Shown piece by piece: positions 1 through 8,409 of a DNA stretch of 64,000 bases (positions within the stretch are counted from its first letter, which is position 1; every line of letters starts with the position of its first letter). Location of the stretch: positions 2,232,001 through 2,296,000 of the forward strand of contig NZ_CP017186.1 in the NCBI RefSeq assembly GCF_001729745.1, in the 5' to 3' direction. The translations under genes and the position numbers were made by a program. This stretch comes from Enterobacter hormaechei subsp. hoffmannii. Its GTDB lineage: Bacteria; Pseudomonadota; Gammaproteobacteria; Enterobacterales; Enterobacteriaceae. The notes beneath the pieces were generated by a model that ran no database searches, was not told where the DNA came from, and saw only the letters and a list, made by a program, of their open reading frames with translations.

Positions 1-352
1 CGCGGAATGGCGGGATATCGGCGGCGTCGAGGAACAGATCAGCACTCGGGCGAACCATAAAGGTAAAGGAACGTTCCCCGTCGTCATCGAGATCCACCAC
101 CACCGTGGAGGTGCGATGCCGCGGATCCCGTCTCAGCCATTCTGTATTAACCTGCTCATCCGCAAGCGTTTTTTGCATAAAGCGCCCGAAGGGGTCGTCG
201 CCCACCCGGCCTATAAAGGCGCTTCTGCCGCCCAGACGCGCAATCCCAACCGCGACGTTGGCCGGTGCGCCGCCCGGACATTGCAGCAGTTTGCCCTCTC
301 CGTCGGGCAACAGATCCACCACTGCATCGCCAAGTACCCAGATCGTCTCCAT
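1..352 (-). CDS. scrK: Fructokinase, sucrose operon (5' part, runs off the left edge)
   Basis: Only the first 117 codons lie in the window. The start METIWVLGDAVVDLLPDGEG and the following CPGGAPANVAVGIARLGG are typical of the N-terminal sugar-binding half of PfkB-family fructokinases of the ScrK type. ScrK phosphorylates the intracellular fructose released when sucrose-6-phosphate is hydrolysed. The C-terminal GAxD catalytic motif would lie outside the window. The start is the ATG read from 352 leftwards, with a purine-rich AAGGTGAT upstream. A LacI-type palindrome lies directly upstream, as in scrKYAB operons controlled by ScrR. The remaining scr genes, if present, would lie to the left. 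Confidence 0.85.
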   Translation of the reverse strand, partial: METIWVLGDAVVDLLPDGEGKLLQCPGGAPANVAVGIARLGGRSAFIGRVGDDPFGRFMQKTLADEQVNTEWLRRDPRHRTSTVVVDLDDDGERSFTFMVRPSADLFLDAADIPPFR

Positions 353-374
353 ATCACCTTCTTAGCTAAATCAT

Positions 375-390
375 GTTAAACCGGTTTAGC
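375..390. promoter_or_regulatory. LacI/ScrR-type operator upstream of scrK
   Basis: The sequence GTTAAACCGGTTTAGC is an almost perfect palindrome with a central CCGG, and its inner 12 bp (TAAACCGGTTTA) are perfect. It sits 23-38 bp upstream of the scrK start. LacI-family repressors, including the sucrose repressor ScrR, use operators of this form. The regulator itself is not in the window, so the assignment rests on site shape and position. Confidence 0.7.
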
Positions 391-440
391 TATTTAAGCA
401 CAGGCAGGGTGTCGGGGAAATATGGCGAGGGACAATTTGC

Positions 441-1652
441 TTAACCCACCCGATGGGGCCAGTGAATATCACCCACGCCATTGAGCTGCGGGCGGGCAAA
501 CAAAAAGCCCTGGAAGCGGCGAATACCGGCGGATTCAAGCCAGCACCACTCTTCTATCTTCTCAATGCCTTCTGCGACCAGCGTAATCTCCAGATCGGTG
601 CAGCAGCTGATTATCGACTTCACAATCGCCTGCTTGGGCCCGCTCAGATGGATATCGCTGACGATCTCTCTGTCGATTTTGAGCTTATCCGGCTGGAACC
701 GCGTGAGCAGTGAAAGACCAGCATAGCCGGAACCAAAATCATCTATCGCCAGCCCAACCCCTTCCGCGCGCAGCTGTTTAATGGCGCTGTTAAACTGGTT
801 GAAGCCAGAGATCATCTCGTTCTCAGTGACTTCAATGATCACCTGCTCTGGCTGTAGATTGTGCTTTTTGATCTGCGTTACCAGGAACTCTACCGCGCCC
901 GGCACGTTAACCAGCGACATTGGCAGCAGGTTCACCGCCAGTTTGTGGCTGCAGATGCCCAGCTTTTGCGCCAGCGCAAAGGTCCAGGCTTTGGTATGCA
1001 GATCGACTTCGTATATCTTTTCACGATCGAGACTACGGAAAAAATGCTCCGGGCTGCCGCCGTCGTTTCCGCGTATAAGCGCTTCGAGAGAACTGATTTT
1101 GCCTTCGGACGGCTCGACAATGGGTTGCAGCGCAAACTGGCAGGGCTGTCCCGCCAGCAGACCTAACCCTTTACCAAACGGCGCGCGCTCTCGCGAAAGC
1201 GTCCATTTATCAGGCTCATAGTCCAAAGCGGGTGGGATAGCGGTTTTGCCGGCGATAAAGGTCTGAATAAATTTGAAGACCCGATCCTCAGAAGTCAGGT
1301 AGCTTTCCAGCTTGCTGTAATGCAGAACCGATGCCAGAACCGCTTTCGGGGTCTGAACGTCCATGTTAAACAGCAGCATTCCCACGTCTTCGAAACGTCG
1401 GCGCGGACCGTAATCGCGCATCAGCTCCACCACGCCGGTATGCCGGTTGTCCGCACGGATGATGTTAAAAAGCGCGACGACGCTCTGTTCCGTGCCTTCG
1501 AGAATTTGCAGAACGTCACGTCCACTGGAGAGAAGAATGCCTGAGATGCCCTGCTCCGTATTACGGATCCTGGCCTTTTCAACCAGCGAGCTTAACGCTG
1601 CGGAGGTGCAGGTTAAGCTCAGCTGGCTTCGATAAATGAGAGTTGTCAGCAC
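441..1652 (-). CDS. BLUF-EAL blue-light-regulated cyclic-di-GMP phosphodiesterase (BlrP1-like)
   Basis: A 403-residue protein starting at a GTG codon (GTG CTG ACA ACT). Residues 1-95 form a BLUF flavin domain with the expected Tyr7, Asn31 and Gln49. Residues 165-400 form an EAL domain. The metal and catalytic residues appear intact: E190-A-L, Asn241, Glu274, D304-D305, Lys325, Glu361 and Gln381. This differs from E. coli BluF (YcgF), whose EAL domain is degenerate, and matches Klebsiella BlrP1, a light-activated c-di-GMP phosphodiesterase of almost the same length. The inferred role is cytoplasmic light-dependent hydrolysis of c-di-GMP, affecting the motility/biofilm balance. Its neighbours (scrK, a hydrolase) suggest no operon. 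Confidence 0.9.
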   Translation of the reverse strand: MLTTLIYRSQLSLTCTSAALSSLVEKARIRNTEQGISGILLSSGRDVLQILEGTEQSVVALFNIIRADNRHTGVVELMRDYGPRRRFEDVGMLLFNMDVQTPKAVLASVLHYSKLESYLTSEDRVFKFIQTFIAGKTAIPPALDYEPDKWTLSRERAPFGKGLGLLAGQPCQFALQPIVEPSEGKISSLEALIRGNDGGSPEHFFRSLDREKIYEVDLHTKAWTFALAQKLGICSHKLAVNLLPMSLVNVPGAVEFLVTQIKKHNLQPEQVIIEVTENEMISGFNQFNSAIKQLRAEGVGLAIDDFGSGYAGLSLLTRFQPDKLKIDREIVSDIHLSGPKQAIVKSIISCCTDLEITLVAEGIEKIEEWCWLESAGIRRFQGFLFARPQLNGVGDIHWPHRVG

Positions 1653-1718
1653 AGAAACGGGGTCCGGTATGGGGTATACGCCTGAACGGTACTGTTTAAC
1701 ATAGTTCCCTGGGGTGGC

Positions 1719-3215
1719 CTAGTCTATTCCACTTCGGGGTTGATTCTCCCCGAGACGGCTGTCGATCCGCGTCTGCATATAGTCGTAGAAAGGATTCGAC
1801 GTTACGCGCATTAACGCATCTTTACCGACGCTCAGAACTGAGGTTTCTCCCCACAGGGCTATCGTCCCGAGACTGATTCCATAGCGGTTTTTCACCTCAG
1901 GATGGCGGCCATACAGATCGTCTTCAGGCGGGAACGGAATGGCAATATGCGACAGGGAATAAACTTCCTGCGGATACGAGACCGACAGCGGCGTCACCGT
2001 TTCCCGGGTGCTGCCCGCTGGCGTTGTCTTTGCCACCATATCAAACCTGTCGGGGCTGGCATTGGTCACGATTGTGACACTGTAACGTCTTTTCGCCTCG
2101 GGCAGCAGGTCAGCCACCGCCGTCCAGGATGATGGCCTGAACAGTGGACGGAAACTCCCGGCCTGATTGATGTCAAATACCACCAGTTCGCTGCCATTTG
2201 CCGGAAGCTGGTCAAACAGCCCGCTGACTACGGCGCGGGTACTGACCGTTGAATCCATGACCGACTGAAACGCCAGTACCGGCGGGAGCTGCGCCAGTTT
2301 GTGATCATGAACATCGCGGTGTATCTGCTCATGCAGCGCCCGGGTAAGCAGCCAGGACTGACGTGCCGCATTCACCGGGAACGAATTGTATTTATAAGGA
2401 TTATATTCCGGCGAAATGTTGAGCCACGCGGCTTTGGCAAACGCCGGTAACATAGCCGGTAGCCCGGCGAATCCGGCAAAGCGCGCAAACGCCGTGACGC
2501 CAATCATCGGTGAGAGCAACACGATCTGCTGAGGTTTACGCAGTTCAGGCGCATCAAGGGCGTCGAGGGCGTATTTCATCGCCAGCGCACCGCCGTTGGA
2601 ATAGCCCACCAGGTGCAGGGTGAGATCGTTCCCCGTCAGGCGTGTTGCTTCACGAACCGCAAGGCGCGTAGCTGCCAGCCACGCCTCCCAGTCAACGTCT
2701 GTCAACGCGCCCGGCGCCGTGCCGTGTCCGGGCAAACGAGGCACTACGGCCACAAAGCCGTGCTTTTGATAATTCACGGCCAGACGCCTGACGCTGTAGG
2801 GCGAATCCGTCAGACCGTGCAACAACACTACCGCCCCGCGCGGCTTTCCGGCAGGCATCAGCACAAACGACCGGTTTGCATCCGGAGTAAAGTGTCCTGG
2901 CCACACCAGGCTCTGACGGTAATAGCGGTTCAGCGGCGTGCGCTCTGCGGGGGTGACTTTCGCCGTCACCTCAGCATCAAGAGCGGTGAAGATGGCGTTT
3001 TCCCGCGCGACATAGGCTGCGAAGGTCGCGTTATCCATCTCCTGCACGGACATTTCGTCAGCCCGCCAGGTATGCCAGTGATGCAGAGCCGGCCCCTGCT
3101 GCGAAAGATAAACCCGCACCGCCAGCAGAACGAGCACAATGATCCCGATGACCATCGCTATTTTTTTTGCGAGAGCCATCAGGCGCACGCTGACCCGCCA
3201 GGGCAAATTCGCCAT
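1719..3215 (-). CDS. Membrane-anchored alpha/beta hydrolase
   Basis: 498 residues. A basic N-terminus is followed by one hydrophobic helix (about 17-34, AMVIGIIVLVLLAV), so the enzyme is probably anchored in the inner membrane with its catalytic part in the periplasm. The alpha/beta-hydrolase signs are clear: an HGLTDSP oxyanion loop near 133, a PRLPGHG stretch, and a GYSNGG nucleophile elbow with the catalytic Ser near 215. A C-terminal region with PFPPEDDLYG is uncommon in small hydrolases. Substrate unknown; an esterase or lipase activity is likely. It is transcribed away from the ddp operon and has its own promoter region. Confidence 0.75.
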   Translation of the reverse strand: MANLPWRVSVRLMALAKKIAMVIGIIVLVLLAVRVYLSQQGPALHHWHTWRADEMSVQEMDNATFAAYVARENAIFTALDAEVTAKVTPAERTPLNRYYRQSLVWPGHFTPDANRSFVLMPAGKPRGAVVLLHGLTDSPYSVRRLAVNYQKHGFVAVVPRLPGHGTAPGALTDVDWEAWLAATRLAVREATRLTGNDLTLHLVGYSNGGALAMKYALDALDAPELRKPQQIVLLSPMIGVTAFARFAGFAGLPAMLPAFAKAAWLNISPEYNPYKYNSFPVNAARQSWLLTRALHEQIHRDVHDHKLAQLPPVLAFQSVMDSTVSTRAVVSGLFDQLPANGSELVVFDINQAGSFRPLFRPSSWTAVADLLPEAKRRYSVTIVTNASPDRFDMVAKTTPAGSTRETVTPLSVSYPQEVYSLSHIAIPFPPEDDLYGRHPEVKNRYGISLGTIALWGETSVLSVGKDALMRVTSNPFYDYMQTRIDSRLGENQPRSGID

Positions 3216-3311
3216 GTAAGGCTCCCTCTCTTATCCACAGAGCTTTCATCATACCAAAAAATGTGAAGAGGCTGTCGTATTCACCAAATAGATATCGCTC
3301 AGGCCGGACAC

Positions 3312-3349
3312 TGCACCAAAAGTGAACTACGCTGCACAAATGTTGAGCA
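3312..3349 (+). promoter_or_regulatory. Candidate NtrC-like upstream activator sites
   Basis: Two 17-bp stretches resemble the NtrC site TGCACCAAAATGGTGCA. The first (3312-3328) has a perfect left half, TGCACCAA, but a poor right half. The second (3333-3349, TGCACAAATGTTGAGCA) matches at 12 of 17 positions. Their centres are 21 bp apart, two helical turns, and they lie about 65-100 bp upstream of the sigma-54-like element, which suits an enhancer. Assignment by eye only. Confidence 0.35.
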
Positions 3350-3410
3350 TCTGTTAAACAAATATTGCATTAACTGTGCTGCACAGCGCGTTTTCGCCGC
3401 AATGTGAACA

Positions 3411-3426
3411 TGGCACGCGTCCTGCA
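3411..3426 (+). promoter_or_regulatory. Sigma-54 (-24/-12) promoter for the rpiR-ddp operon
   Basis: TGGCACGCGTCCTGCA fits the sigma-54 consensus TGGCACG-N4-TTGCW with one mismatch in the -12 block. The invariant GG (3412-3413) and GC (3424-3425) are correctly spaced. It lies 57 bp upstream of the regulator start. The E. coli ddp operon is known to be sigma-54 dependent, which supports the call. Confidence 0.65.
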
Positions 3427-3482
3427 TTGTTAATCCGATAACAGAAACCCGGCCTTTGACAGCCAGTTAACAGCGAGGCGGT

Positions 3483-4337
3483 ATGACGACCAAACCTGAG
3501 GTGTTGAGCCGTATCGAAGCGACCTTCAGCCAGCTCACCCCGAGCGAAAAGCGGGTGGCAAGCTGGATGCTGGCGCACGTCGGGCAGATCCCCTTTGAAA
3601 CGGCTGAGAGCGTGGCGCTGGCCACGGCCACCAGCGGGATCACCGTCGGACGCTTTCTGCGCAAGCTGGGCTATCGCAACCTTGATGACGCCAAAAAAAG
3701 CCTGCGCGATCCCCATCAGCCCTGGGGCATAAACGAGCGTCTGGACTCCTGGAAACAGCAACAGCCGCTGTCGGATCGCCTTCAGCACTCCCTGTCACTG
3801 GAGGTGGACGCCATTGCCCATGTCTACCAGCTGGCGCAAAGCGAAACGTTCAGGCAGGTGGTCCAGCAACTTTCCCATGCCGACGCCGTCTTCGTGCTGG
3901 GGATCCAGTCCACGCGCGGGATCGCCAATGCGTTCTTCAGCCATCTGGAGTATCTGCGCCCGCGGGTAAGCTATTCCGAAGGGCTCTCCGGTAGCTGGGT
4001 GGAGTCGCTTAACTCCGGCTTTGCTAACCCGTATATCGTGCTGACCGATACCCGCGCCTACTCCGCCATTGCCCGCCAGTACTGCCGCGTGGCGAGCGAA
4101 AAAGGCCTGGCGATGGCGCTGATCACCGATATCTGGTGCCCGTGGGCGCGGGATTACCCGATTGATTTACTCCAGGTGAAGACCGATACCGGCCATTTCT
4201 GGGACTCGCTGGCGCCGGTGAGCTGTCTGTTCAACCTGCTGCTGTCGGGCGTCGTGGAGGCGCTGGGGGAAGCGCTGCCGGAACGTCTGGCAATCAACCG
4301 ACAACTACAACAAGAATTTGGTCAATTTGAACGCTAA
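3483..4337 (+). CDS. RpiR/MurR-family transcriptional regulator
   Basis: 284 residues with an N-terminal RpiR-type helix-turn-helix (about 1-80, including LTPSEKRVASWML and ATSGITVGRFLRKLGY) and a C-terminal SIS sugar-phosphate-binding domain (about 125-255). It is the first gene of a tightly spaced operon, 12 bp before ddpX, so it probably controls that operon. Members of this family sense phosphosugars; MurR senses MurNAc-6-phosphate. A peptidoglycan-derived effector would fit the D-Ala-D-Ala genes downstream, but that is inference. The E. coli ddp operon has no such linked regulator. Confidence 0.82.
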   Translation: MTTKPEVLSRIEATFSQLTPSEKRVASWMLAHVGQIPFETAESVALATATSGITVGRFLRKLGYRNLDDAKKSLRDPHQPWGINERLDSWKQQQPLSDRLQHSLSLEVDAIAHVYQLAQSETFRQVVQQLSHADAVFVLGIQSTRGIANAFFSHLEYLRPRVSYSEGLSGSWVESLNSGFANPYIVLTDTRAYSAIARQYCRVASEKGLAMALITDIWCPWARDYPIDLLQVKTDTGHFWDSLAPVSCLFNLLLSGVVEALGEALPERLAINRQLQQEFGQFER

Positions 4338-4349
4338 AGGAGCGGAGCT

Positions 4350-4922
4350 ATGCCTGAAGAGAGTCAACTGATTGATGTGGCGAAAACTTTTCCTACGCTG
4401 CATATCGATCTGAAATACTCGACCGCCGATAACATTACCGGCCGCCCGATCTATCAGCACGCCGCGTGCCTGCTGCACACTGATGCCGCCACCGCGCTGG
4501 CGAAAGCGATCAGTATCGCCGCGCTGGCCGGTCTGAAGCTGGTGGTCTACGACGCCTATCGCCCGCAGCAGGCACAGGCGCAACTCTGGGATGCCTGCCC
4601 CAATCCGGAATACGTGGTGGATGTCGCGATTGGCTCGAACCACAGCCGGGGCACTGCCATTGACGTCACGCTGATGGATGAACACGACAACGTGCTGGAT
4701 ATGGGCGCCGGGTTTGACGAAATGCACGACCGTTCTCATGCCTGGCACCCTTCCGTTTCGCCCGAGGCGCAGCGAAATCGTCTGCTCCTGAACGCCGTTA
4801 TGTACGGCGGCGGTTTTGTGGGCATCAGCAGCGAGTGGTGGCATTTCGAGCTGCCGAACGCCGCCAGCTATCCGCTGTTAGATGACCAGTTCGCCTGTTA
4901 TCCGACCACACACTCACTGTAA
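4350..4922 (+). CDS. ddpX: D-alanyl-D-alanine dipeptidase (VanX family)
   Basis: 190 residues. It hydrolyses D-Ala-D-Ala to D-alanine in the cytoplasm. The zinc site is visible as H98 and D105 in SNHSRGTAIDV and H165 in SEWWHFEL. Glu162 is the catalytic base and Arg71 in YDAYRP is the substrate-binding arginine. No signal peptide is present, as expected for DdpX/VanX. The start ATG follows the strong Shine-Dalgarno AAAGGAGCGG. It is followed 15 bp later by the transporter genes, which import the substrate. Confidence 0.93.
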   Translation: MPEESQLIDVAKTFPTLHIDLKYSTADNITGRPIYQHAACLLHTDAATALAKAISIAALAGLKLVVYDAYRPQQAQAQLWDACPNPEYVVDVAIGSNHSRGTAIDVTLMDEHDNVLDMGAGFDEMHDRSHAWHPSVSPEAQRNRLLLNAVMYGGGFVGISSEWWHFELPNAASYPLLDDQFACYPTTHSL

Positions 4923-4937
4923 TTCTGGAGCCCGGCC

Positions 4938-6470
4938 ATGAAAACAACGCTGCTTACTACCCTGATTGCCGCTACGCTCGCCCTGAGCACCCTTCCCGCG
5001 CTGGCGGCGGTGCCAAAAGATATGCTGGTGATAGGGAAAGCTGCCGATCCGCAAACGCTGGATCCGGCGGTCACTATCGATAACAACGACTGGACGGTGA
5101 CCTACCCCTCGTACCAGCGTCTGGTGAAATACAAGCCTGGCACCACGGAGGTGGAAGGCGATCTGTCGACGGGCTGGAAGGCGTCAGACGACCAGAAAGC
5201 GTGGACGTTCACCCTGGCAGATAATGCAAAATTCTCCGACGGCACGCCGGTGACCGCCGAAGCGGTCAAGCTGTCGTTTGAACGTCTGCTTAAAATCAAC
5301 CAGGGACCTTCCGAAGCGTTCCCGAAAGATTTGAAAGTGGACGTGGTGGATGAGCATACGGTGAAATTCACCCTCAGCCAGCCGTTTGCCCCGTTCCTCT
5401 ACACGCTGGCCAATGACGGCGCGTCGATCGTCAACCCGGCGGTGCTGAAGGCCAATGCCGCCGACGACGCACGCGGTTTCCTGGCGCAAAACACCGCGGG
5501 TTCCGGACCGTTTATGCTGAAAAGCTGGCGGAAAGGTCAACAGCTGGTGATGGTGCCCAACCCACACTGGCCAGGTGAAAAGCCGCACTTTAAGCGCGTC
5601 TCGGTGAAGATTATCGGTGAAAGCGCCTCGCGTCGCCTGCAACTTTCCCGTGGCGATCTGGATATCGCCGACGCCCTGCCGGTGGATCAGCTTGCTGCTC
5701 TGAAGCAGGAAGGCAAAGTGGCCGTGGCGGAATACCCGTCCCTGCGGGTGACCTACCTCTATCTGAACAACAGTAAGCCTCCGATGAATCAGGTGGATTT
5801 GCGCCGCGCGGTCTCCTGGGCGACCGATTACCAGGGGATGGTGGAAGGCATTCTCAGCGGGAACGGCAAGCAGATGCGCGGCCCGATCCCGGAGGGCATG
5901 TGGGGCTTCGATACGAACGCCATGCAGTACAGCTTTGACGAGGCCAAAGCCAAAGCGGCGCTGGAGAAAGTCAAAGATAAACCTGCCAGCCTGACTTTCC
6001 TCTATTCCGATAACGACCCGAACTGGGAGCCTATCGCCCTCTCCACGCAGGCGAGCCTGGGCAAGCTGGGGATTAACGTCAAGCTCGAGAAACTGGCGAA
6101 CGCCACCATGCGCGACCGCGTCGGCAAAGGTGATTATGACATTGCGATTGGTAACTGGAGCCCGGACTTCGCTGACCCGTACATGTTCATGAACTACTGG
6201 TTCGAATCGGACAAAAAAGGGCTGCCGGGGAACCGCTCATTCTATGAGAACAAAGAGGTCGATGCGCTGTTGCAGGCGGCACTGAAAACCACCGATCAGG
6301 CGGAACGCACCAAAGATTACCAGCAGGCGCAGAAAGTGGTGATTGACGAGGCGGCTTACGTTTATCTGTTCCAGAAGAACTACCAGCTGGCGATGAACAA
6401 AGAGGTCAAAGGCTTCACCTTTAATCCGATGCTTGAGCAGGTCTTTAACATCGCCACCATGAGTAAGTAA
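4938..6470 (+). CDS. ddpA: D-Ala-D-Ala/dipeptide ABC transporter, periplasmic binding protein
   Basis: 510 residues, family 5 solute-binding protein (DppA/OppA type). The signal peptide is about residues 1-23 (ending TLPALA, cleaved before AVPKDM). Family signatures include LVIGKAADPQTLDPA near the mature N-terminus and a C-terminal domain with NWSPDFADPYMFMNYWF. It binds dipeptides in the periplasm and delivers them to DdpBC. Position between ddpX and the permease genes supports the Ddp assignment over Dpp or Opp. Exact ligand not visible from sequence. Confidence 0.88.
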   Translation: MKTTLLTTLIAATLALSTLPALAAVPKDMLVIGKAADPQTLDPAVTIDNNDWTVTYPSYQRLVKYKPGTTEVEGDLSTGWKASDDQKAWTFTLADNAKFSDGTPVTAEAVKLSFERLLKINQGPSEAFPKDLKVDVVDEHTVKFTLSQPFAPFLYTLANDGASIVNPAVLKANAADDARGFLAQNTAGSGPFMLKSWRKGQQLVMVPNPHWPGEKPHFKRVSVKIIGESASRRLQLSRGDLDIADALPVDQLAALKQEGKVAVAEYPSLRVTYLYLNNSKPPMNQVDLRRAVSWATDYQGMVEGILSGNGKQMRGPIPEGMWGFDTNAMQYSFDEAKAKAALEKVKDKPASLTFLYSDNDPNWEPIALSTQASLGKLGINVKLEKLANATMRDRVGKGDYDIAIGNWSPDFADPYMFMNYWFESDKKGLPGNRSFYENKEVDALLQAALKTTDQAERTKDYQQAQKVVIDEAAYVYLFQKNYQLAMNKEVKGFTFNPMLEQVFNIATMSK

Positions 6471-6493
6471 CGGCCCACGCCGGGGGGAAGTGT

Positions 6494-7516
6494 ATGACGT
6501 TCTGGAGCATTGTGCGCCAGCGCTGCTGGGGATTAATCCTGGTGGTAGCCGGTGTCTGTATTATTACTTTTATTATTTCACACCTGATCCCCGGCGATCC
6601 GGCCCGCCTGCTGGCCGGTGATCGCGCCAGCGATGAAATCGTGCAGGGCATCCGCCAGCAACTGGGGCTGGATCAACCACTCTATATTCAGTTTGGCCGC
6701 TACGTTGAGGCGCTGGCACATGGCGATCTGGGCACGTCTATTCGCACCGGTCGCCCCGTTGCGGAAGATTTGAAAGCTTTTTTCCCCGCCACGCTGGAGC
6801 TTGCCTTTTGCTCCCTGCTGCTGGCGCTGGTGATTGGCGTGCCGCTGGGCATTTTATCGGCGGTGTACCGTAACCGCTGGCTGGATCACCTGGTGCGACT
6901 GATGGCGATGACGGGCATCTCGACGCCTGCCTTCTGGCTGGGACTGGGAGTTATCGTTCTGTTCTACGGGCAACTGCAAATTCTGCCCGGCGGCGGCAGG
7001 CTGGACGACTGGCTCGATCCGCCCGCCCACGTTACCGGTTTTTATCTGCTGGACGCTCTGCTGGAAGGCAACGGCGAGGTGTTTTTCAACGCCCTGCAGC
7101 ACCTGATTTTACCCTCCCTGACCCTGGCCTTTGTGCATCTGGGTATTGTGGCGCGTCAGGTACGTTCCGCGATGCTTGAGCAACTGAGCGAGGATTATAT
7201 TCGTACCGCCCGCGCGAGCGGGTTGCCGGGCTGGTACATCGTCCTGCGCTACGCCTTACCCAACGCCATGATCCCCTCCATTACCGTGCTCGGGCTGGCG
7301 CTGGGCGATCTGCTGTACGGGGCCGTCCTTACCGAAACCGTGTTTGCCTGGCCGGGAATGGGAGCCTGGGTGGTGACCTCCATTCAGGCGCTGGATTTCC
7401 CTGCCGTCATGGGCTTCGCGGTCGTGGTATCGCTGGCCTATGTCTTAGTTAATCTGGTGGTGGATCTGCTGTATCTGTGGATCGACCCGCGAATTGGGCG
7501 CGGAGGTGCCGAATGA
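6494..7516 (+). CDS. ddpB: Dipeptide ABC transporter permease, first subunit
   Basis: 340 residues with about six membrane segments, starting with an N-terminal helix (GLILVVAGVCIITFIISHLIP). It carries the binding-protein-dependent permease EAA loop (EDYIRTARASGLPGWYIVL) that docks on the ATPases. N-terminal GDPARLLAG is typical of DppB/OppB proteins. It forms a heterodimeric inner-membrane channel with DdpC. Its stop overlaps the start of ddpC (ATGA), so the two subunits are translationally coupled. Confidence 0.9.
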   Translation: MTFWSIVRQRCWGLILVVAGVCIITFIISHLIPGDPARLLAGDRASDEIVQGIRQQLGLDQPLYIQFGRYVEALAHGDLGTSIRTGRPVAEDLKAFFPATLELAFCSLLLALVIGVPLGILSAVYRNRWLDHLVRLMAMTGISTPAFWLGLGVIVLFYGQLQILPGGGRLDDWLDPPAHVTGFYLLDALLEGNGEVFFNALQHLILPSLTLAFVHLGIVARQVRSAMLEQLSEDYIRTARASGLPGWYIVLRYALPNAMIPSITVLGLALGDLLYGAVLTETVFAWPGMGAWVVTSIQALDFPAVMGFAVVVSLAYVLVNLVVDLLYLWIDPRIGRGGAE

Positions 7517-8409
7517 TGTTAACTCAGGAAACGCCCGTCCCTGTCAGCACCGCTAAACAGCGCATCAACTGGGCAAAGCTGTTCTGGATGTTACGCAAAA
7601 GCCCGCTCACGCTGATCGGCGGGGTCATTATGATCGTGATGCTGCTGATGATGGTGGTCTCGCCGTGGATAGTCCCGCACGATCCGAACGCGCTGGATCT
7701 GACCGCGCGCTTGCAGGCACCGTCAGCCCAGCACTGGTTTGGCACCGATGAGGTGGGCCGGGATCTGTTCAGCCGCGTGCTGGTGGGCAGCCAGCAGTCC
7801 ATCACAGCGGGGCTGGCGGTGGTGGTGATTGCGGGCGGCATCGGTTCGCTGCTCGGCTGTTTGTCCGGCGTACTTGGCGGGCGCGGCGACGCCATCATTA
7901 TGCGCATCATGGACATTATGCTCTCCATCCCCTCGCTGGTGCTGACGATGGCCCTGGCCGCCGCGCTCGGCCCAAGCCTGTTTAACGCGATGCTGGCGAT
8001 TGCGATTGTACGCATTCCGTTTTACGTGCGGCTGGCACGCGGGCAAACGCTGGTGGTGCGCCAGTTCACCTACGTGCTGGCCGCCCGCACCTTTGGCGCA
8101 TCGCGCTGGCACCTGATCAGCTGGCATATCCTGCGTAACGCCCTGCCGCCGCTGATCGTACAAGCGTCGCTGGATATCGGCAGCGCCATTCTGATGGCCG
8201 CCACGCTGGGCTTTATTGGATTAGGCGCGCAGCAGCCGACCGCCGAATGGGGGGCAATGGTGGCCGTGGGGCGTAACTACGTGCTTGACCAGTGGTGGTA
8301 CTGCGCGTTTCCGGGGGCGGCAATTTTGATCACGGCGGTTGGCTTTAATCTGTTTGGCGATGGTCTTCGCGACCTGCTGGATCCCAAATCAGGAGGGAAG
8401 CAGTCATGA
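7513..8409 (+). CDS. ddpC: Dipeptide ABC transporter permease, second subunit
   Basis: 298 residues of the DppC/OppC permease family, with about six membrane helices and the EAA loop (YVLAARTFGASRWHLISWHI). N-terminal features HWFGTDEVGRDLFSRVL are a hallmark of the C-type subunit. The start at 7513 was chosen over an in-frame ATG at 7477 because GGAGG sits six bases upstream and the ATGA overlap with ddpB is typical of this operon. A second ATG follows at 7516. Confidence 0.9.
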   Translation: MMLTQETPVPVSTAKQRINWAKLFWMLRKSPLTLIGGVIMIVMLLMMVVSPWIVPHDPNALDLTARLQAPSAQHWFGTDEVGRDLFSRVLVGSQQSITAGLAVVVIAGGIGSLLGCLSGVLGGRGDAIIMRIMDIMLSIPSLVLTMALAAALGPSLFNAMLAIAIVRIPFYVRLARGQTLVVRQFTYVLAARTFGASRWHLISWHILRNALPPLIVQASLDIGSAILMAATLGFIGLGAQQPTAEWGAMVAVGRNYVLDQWWYCAFPGAAILITAVGFNLFGDGLRDLLDPKSGGKQS

